From Desmodus rotundus (Eukaryota; Chordata; Mammalia; Chiroptera; Phyllostomidae): a stretch of DNA of 64,000 nucleotides. The first letter of the stretch is position 1; every line of letters begins with the position of its first letter. Location: positions 1 to 64,000 of the forward strand of contig NW_026527292.1 in NCBI RefSeq assembly GCF_022682495.2, in the 5' to 3' direction. The position numbers and the translations under genes are program-made. This document shows, piece by piece, positions 58,831-64,000 of the stretch. The notes under the pieces are model-generated. The model saw only the letters and a program-made list of their open reading frames with translations, did no database searches and was not told the origin of the DNA.

Positions 58831-59177
58831 GAAAAGATCTGTGGTGCATGTGGAGAAGATGCTGTGACTGACGGAATGTGTCAGAAGTGGATTGTGAAAT
58901 TTCACGGTGATTTGTCCCAGGGGTGGGCAGACCAGGTGCAGTGGAGAGCCCTCAACAGCAGGCGTTCACTGAGAGACAGGCAGGGAGGCAGGAGACAGGC
59001 AACATGTTCAAAGTATCCTAATCAGGCTTTGAAAATCGTTTGCCCCAGCATGGTTATGTCAATCGCATGGACGTTTGGGCTCCACAGGAGTGAAGCCATA
59101 TGGTGGGAGAGGCTTCTTGACCAGATTTCCACAAGTGGTTCTCCACTGAAACGTGAGGAAAATGTTCCATTTCCAGG

Positions 59178-59213
<36 letters not shown>

Positions 59214-59848
59214 CATGAATCTCTGCTATTTGAGAATCATGTGGAATGGGAGAGACGGTGGACAAAGGAAGGAACTACCACTCGCCCCTCCAAAGGCCGG
59301 TCTTTGTGCAAAGGATATGATGATGGCCTTGTGGTGGATTCTGGAGGGAGTCCTGCAGTAGGAGCTCGTTTCAGAAAGCCAGCAGGTTCCTGGCTACACG
59401 TATCGTTCCCCATCATACTATGAAAGCTCCTCCCGAAGGAAAGAGTCTGGAATTTGTCAGCAGAAGATGCGCAAGGTTAGGATTAGGTGAGAGAGCACAT
59501 TTCTCTTTGGTGACCAGGGAAAACTCTTCTGCAGTCCTGATTCCTCCTTAGTACTCAGAGACTGTGCTCTTTCTCATGGCCATTTAGTTTGCGTCTCTGA
59601 ATTTTTCTTTATGGAGAGAAATTTGCATTCCCTGGAAGACTGCATCAGACAGCTGGAAGAGTTCTCTGCTCCAAAAGAGAACCATGTTGTGGGACGACGG
59701 AATGGTGAAATCACAAGAATGTGGCAGAGGGTAGTGAAAGAAAACGGTGAAGACATCGTGCAGTTATGTTGTGGGGGGATAATGAAAAGCATGCCCGTCA
59801 TTGCATCTTGGGGCAAAAAGGCAAGGACCCTTTCAGCCAGGCCATTAG
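58831..59848 (+). mobile_element. Dead mariner M6, 5' end replaced by SINE
   Basis: The 5' terminal repeat and first 280 or so bases are missing. The relic reads on through GACGGAATGTGTCAGAAGTG (HTH end), a linker with WTFGLH, KREENVPF, a GT microsatellite, then the C-terminal part with MERNLHSLEDCIRQLEEF (59,611 onward). A 224-codon open frame (58,687-59,361) spans SINE plus mariner but is a composite accident. The catalytic blocks are disrupted. Confidence 0.8.
59181..59211. repeat. (GT)n microsatellite inside mariner M6
   Basis: About 15 uninterrupted TG repeats lie where other mariner copies have ordinary sequence after CCATTTCCA. They keep the frame open as alternating Val-Cys codons. 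Confidence 0.95.
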
Positions 59849-59877
59849 TAGGCTATGCGTTCCATCTCTTGGTATCT

Positions 59878-59894
59878 GCTGCCCTCTCGTGGTC
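59878..59894 (-). promoter_or_regulatory. CTCF-like motif
   Basis: The + strand reads GCTGCCCTCTCGTGGTC; complement 14/15 with GAGGGCAGC. Confidence 0.6.
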
Positions 59895-60639
59895 ATTTTC
59901 GGGAATGACACCCTAGTGCAGGGCTGCAGGAAAAGTGGTCAAACCCAGTGGAGAATCAGTGACTTTTCATGACAGTGGTATTTACACGTGCATTTGAAAA
60001 TGTCCCAATGTCAGCTCTGTCCAATTACCTTGTGACCCGTCTCCAGATTTCCATCCAGGGACCAATAATCGGGTTTTATGTGACATTTTCAGATCTCGCT
60101 GTGTAGCGCAATAGATTCAGATTTCTACAAGTGTTAAGTGTGCCAGAAATTCATCTGTCATTTGCTTTGTCCATTGCAGCTTCTTTAAACAATGCACAGG
60201 TACAGTTTACTTAAAATTGTCCACCAAGAGGTAAAAAAAAATAAAGTAAAATACCCGTGCTTGTATTTTATGTCTATGCCCTTCCGGATGTGTCTATAGA
60301 CTCATTTCCTTCCGTTTGCCTGGAGTTTGTTTAGTACTTCAGGTTCCTCATAAGGGTGCACAATGTGTACATTTCCAGCTTCTGTTTCTAACCTGAACAT
60401 TTAAGAATAAAGACTTCTTTCTCAAGTTTTGGTACGGAGCATGTTCACTATCCTTCAGGTCAAGTTATTTTGTCATTCCAATGGTGGTTCACTTCAGAGG
60501 TTCAGTAGGAGTCCATTTCATAAGTTCGGAAGGACAGAACCTTCTAGTCATCCATTCTCAGTGAATGGCAGCCTAAGTGCTATGAGGTCCAAGAACATAG
60601 GATTTCGATGCTCTGAGGCTGGTTGAATATTGCATGAAA

Positions 60640-61945
60640 TGGGCGTGGCCACAAAGTTTTTGTGCCCCCACCCCTGCCTGTCAAGTGACTCCGGTCCCAT
60701 GTAGTTGTGTTTAATGTTCTTTGAAGCCATTATTTTAGAATCTTTTGTGACACTTGTCGTATATGCTTGTGTGTAAAAAAACTCATCCAAACTGGTGAAT
60801 ATGTGTGTGTCCATTTTCACACTGAAGATGGATGACTGTAAGCTATGTTTTTGGCACGTTAGGCTCTGTCACGTCCAGAAAGGTAGAAGCACAACTGTAA
60901 GGGAAAAAAGCTCTGTGGTGTGCATGGAGTAGGCGCTGTGAAGGATGGCACGTGTCAGAAGCGGATTGCCAAGTGTCATGCCGGAGGTTCCTCGTGTGCA
61001 GTTGCTCCACGGGTGTAGCGCCCCAGGTGCAGTGGAGAGCCATAAAGGACAGACGTTCACTGAGGACAGATCATGTTGTGACAGCAGGGAGACAGGCAAT
61101 GTACAGAAAGCATCCTAATCAGACTTTGAAAATCGTTTGCACCAGCTGTGTTACATTATCCCTTTGACTTTTTTGTTCCACAGAAGTTAAGCGGGGTGGT
61201 GGGGGTTGCTTCTTGACCACATATCCACATGGATTTCTCCGGTGAACCATAAGGGATCTGGTCAGTTTTCAGGTGAAATCGTGAGTAGGGGATGGGTCAT
61301 TGCTGTGTTAGAATAACATGGAACGGGAGAGATTGTGGGGAAAGAAAGGAACCACCACTCGCCCCGCCAAAGGGCGGTGTCCATCCAAAGGAGGTCAGGT
61401 CATTTATGTGGTGGGATATCGAGGGAGTCCCGCAGAAGGAGTTCCATGTGGAAAACTAGCAGGTGACTGGCAACAGGTACCATTCCCCATCAGATCAACC
61501 TAAAGGTCAACCAAAGGGAAATAGTCCAGAATTTGTCAGCAGAAGACATGTAAGCCTCAGATAAGGTGAGAGCGTACGTTTCTGTTTGGTGACCTGGAAA
61601 AAACGGTTCCATCCTGGCCGCACAGTGGTGATTCATCCGCAGTGCTCACTATACCTTGCACCTTTGTACAGCTGTTTAGTTTGTGTCTCTGAATTTTTCT
61701 TTTTGGAGAGAAATTTCTATTCACTCCAAGAATGCAGAAGGCACAGAGAAGAGTTCTGTGATCGGCAAGAGAACAATCTCGTGTGGTGATGGAACGGTGA
61801 AGTTGCCTGTAAGGTGGCAGAGGGCAGCGGAACAGAACAGTGACGACTTTGTGCAGTCACGTTGTTTGGGGAAAATGAAAAGTGTGCGTGTGATTGTACG
61901 TCACGGTAAAAAGCCAAGGAACCTTCCATCCCAGCCCTTCCTGGC
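60640..61945 (+). mobile_element. Dead mariner M7
   Basis: It starts near GGGCGTGGCCACAAAG and ends near AACCTTCCATCCCAGCCC. Pieces of transposase include MERERLWGKKGTTTRPAKGR (61,318) and a C-terminal EISIHSKNAEGTEK region (about 61,710). Both terminal repeats are strongly diverged. Frameshifts and stops throughout. Confidence 0.8.
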
Positions 61946-61970
61946 ATATGCATCTCCTGTGTTAGTGTCT

Positions 61971-61987
61971 GCTGCCATCTGGTGGCC
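61971..61987 (-). promoter_or_regulatory. CTCF-like motif, full consensus match
   Basis: The + strand reads GCTGCCATCTGGTGGCC; complement GGCCACCAGATGGCAGC matches 15/15, with TGG flanking upstream as in the long consensus. It is the strongest candidate in the window. Confidence 0.75.
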
Positions 61988-62734
61988 ATTTTCAGGAATG
62001 ACACCTTATTGTAGGTTAGGAAAAGTGCTTGATTCCAGTGCCATTTCAATGACTTGTCAGGGCAGTGGTATTTACAGGTGCAGTTGACAGCATGTTCATC
62101 TCAGCAACGTCCAGTTACTTTGAGAGCGGTTTTTAAAGTTAAGGGAAAGGGAAAGATGAATGTGGTTTATGTGATATTTGTTGGAACTGGCTTTGTCGTG
62201 TAGTAGAGTCAGGTTTTGTTCAGTTGCAGGCGTGCTTGAAAAATCATCTGTCGTCGGTGTGTCTGCTGTGGCTTTCTTAAAGAACGCGGAGGTAAGATGT
62301 ATACATGATGCTGCACGAAGAGATACCAAAGAAAGCAAAGTAAAATATCAGCGGTGTTATAGTATGTATTTCCCTTCCGGACATGTCTACAGGCTCGTGT
62401 CTTGGAATTTTCTAGACTTCATTTACCATTTTAGATTCCTCGTATGGGTGGAAAACTCGTCCATTTCCAGTTTCTGGTTGTAACGTGTTCAGCGAAGGGT
62501 GAAGGTTTCTTTTCAAGTTTCGGTCTGTAGGATGTGTAGCGTCGTTCACGTGAAATTGTTTTTTAATCGTAGCAGTGGTTCATTTTGGAGCATCTGTAGG
62601 AGTCTGTGTCAGAAGTCCCGAACAAAGAAGGTTCTCCTCATGTAGTCTGTGTGGATGCTAGCATAAGGGCTATGAGAGCAGAAACACACCGTATAGGGTT
62701 TCGAGGCAGCGCTGCTCGTTGAACCTTGCCTTCA

Positions 62735-64000
62735 TTCAGGCTGGCCAAAAAGTCCATTGGGCCAAAAAGCCGGTTAGGTCCCCAACCCCACTTCCACCGC
62801 CACCCCCCACCACCCCATTCCCTGTCCGCATTTTCTCATACTTGCCTTTAACGTCCTCTGAAACCGTTTTGTCAGACTGTGTCGGGGCAGCTATCGTATC
62901 AGTGTCCAGAAAGAAAACCTCATCCCAACTGGAGAAAGTGCGTGTGGCCCTTTTCCCACTGAAGACGCATGAAGAGGAGCCACGTTTCCGACCCCTTTGG
63001 CTTAGTCATTTCCAGAAAAGTACAAGTGCACCGGGAAGGTAAGAAAAGGTCTGTGGTGTGTATGGGGAAGATGCCGTGAGTGACGGAACATGTCTAAATT
63101 GGACCGTGAGTTTCATGCCAGAGATTTTCCTCACCCAGTAGCCCCACGGGTGGGCAGATCAGTTGCAGTGGAGAGTCATCCAGGGCAGACGTTCACTGAC
63201 TCCACACTGCGTTATGGGATGCAGGAGACAGGTGACATACTGAAATTATCCTAATCTAGCATCGCAAATCATTTGCACCATTATGGTTCCATTAATCACT
63301 TTGACACTTGGGTTCCACAGAAGTTAAGCAGGGTGGTGGGGGACCCCTGTCGATCACATTTCCAGAAGCGTTTCTCTACTGAAATATAAGGAAAACCTCC
63401 TGAGGACAATTTAGGGGGGTGCAGTGAATGGTTGATATTTGAGAATAAGGTGTGATAGGAGACATTGAGCGAACAAAGTACCAGCAGCAGCAGGCTCTCT
63501 AAAGGGTGGTCGTCACCCATCAGAGGTGATGGTATTCTGTGGTGGAATGAGGAGGGAGTCTGGCAGTGGGAGCTCTTGGGGAAACCAGCAGGTTACCAGC
63601 AACAGGTATCGCTCCCAGTTGCACCCAGCGAAAGCACCGTCCAAGCGAAAGAGTCTGGAATTTGTCAGCAGAAGACACATATCTTGAGGAGAAGGTGAGA
63701 GCACACATTTGTCTTTCTGATCAGGGAAAAACGGTTCCAGCCTGGGAATGCAGTGGTAGTTCATCCGCAGTGCTCTCCAGACCTTGAGCCTTTGCACGGC
63801 GATCGAGTCTGGTCTCTCGGGATTTGTTAGTGGAGAGAAATGTCCATTCCCTGGAAGACTGCCGAAGGCATTGGGAAGAATTCTGTTCTCCGAAAGAGAA
63901 CAGTGTTGTGGGAGGATGGAATGGTGAAATCGCCTGAAAGGTGGCAGAGGGCAGTGGAGAAAACAGTGAGGTCGTTTTCCAGTCACGTCATCTGGGGGAA
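62735..64000 (+). mobile_element. Dead mariner M8, truncated by window end
   Basis: It begins CAGGCTGGCCAAAAAGTCCA. The relic runs through an HTH area (about 62,950-63,100), linker TTTGACACTTGGGTTCCACA (63,299-63,318), the second-Asp block, CCTTTGCACGGCGATCGAG (third Asp replaced by Leu-His) and the C-terminal AGACTGCCGAAGGCATTGGG. Broken frames. It has a partly duplicated 5' terminal repeat (GGCCAAAAAGTCC then GGCCAAAAAGCC). Confidence 0.8.

Larger units (their letters stand above)
59849..64000 (+). repeat. U-repeat array IV, runs off the window
   Basis: Two complete inter-core intervals are begun, with cores at 59,878 and 61,971 (2,093 apart). The body words are the same as array I. The next core would be expected near 64,064, just outside the window. 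Confidence 0.8.

Noticed and set aside
58687..59361. 224-codon frame
   Set aside because: A composite of SINE head, mariner relic and GT microsatellite; not a gene.
4550..64000. CRISPR array or bacterial/phage content
   Set aside because: Repeats are hundreds to thousands of bases long and diverged; there are no short regular spacers, and the mobile elements are mammalian.
4550..64000. Firm identification as FIRRE, DXZ4 or ICCE
   Set aside because: Only the design (tandem, co-oriented CTCF-like sites) is similar. I could not match specific exon or repeat sequence of any of these loci, so it stays a hypothesis.

Overview
This looks like mammalian, most likely bat (Chiroptera), intergenic or non-coding DNA. 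The organism call rests on VES-type tRNA-derived SINE sequence (1,548-1,712 and 58,738-58,830), LINE-1 tails of the kind seen in bats, and a young half-LINE (HAL1) that still has an open ORF1. I find no host protein-coding gene. The only convincing intact coding region is the ORF1 of that HAL1 (3,297-4,127). Other long open frames are products of GC-rich or GT-rich repeats, or debris of mariner transposase and LINEs.

The window is a nested, diverged tandem repeat. After a flank (1-4,550: an L1 tail, an LTR, a SINE and the HAL1) comes a composite array that runs through roughly two and a half rounds of a 19-24 kb higher-order unit. Each round has three parts. X is about 9 kb: copies at 5,480-14,750, 29,608-38,575 and 48,916-55,230, with partial copies at 4,550-5,480 and 56,170-57,480. 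S3 is a GC-rich 5.8-6.2 kb segment: 14,752-20,530 and 38,575-44,754. U is a run of shorter units, many carrying a dead mariner: 20,985-28,104, 45,849-48,155, 55,230-56,170 and about 58,831-64,000. X itself contains two related halves about 6.8 kb apart.

The most interesting signal is a set of 18 occurrences of one conserved module. Its core, GCTGCC(A/C)TCTNGTGG on the + strand, is the reverse complement of the CTCF consensus CCASYAGRKGGCRSY. All copies have the same orientation. Two match 15/15 and ten match 14/15. In the mariner-bearing U units the spacing is close to 2.09 kb. An array of co-oriented CTCF-like sites inside a macrosatellite-like locus recalls the X-linked DXZ4, ICCE and FIRRE loci. 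That comparison is inference: nothing here proves X linkage, CTCF occupancy or identity with those loci.

The array's history can be read from insertions. Mariner copies, a mariner MITE, ancient antisense L1 pieces and an antisense HAL1 sit at equivalent positions in several units, so they predate amplification. A HAL1, several L1 tails, an LTR and a truncated U4 snRNA retrocopy occur in one copy only, so they came later. A second LTR marks a roughly 6.3 kb deletion breakpoint.
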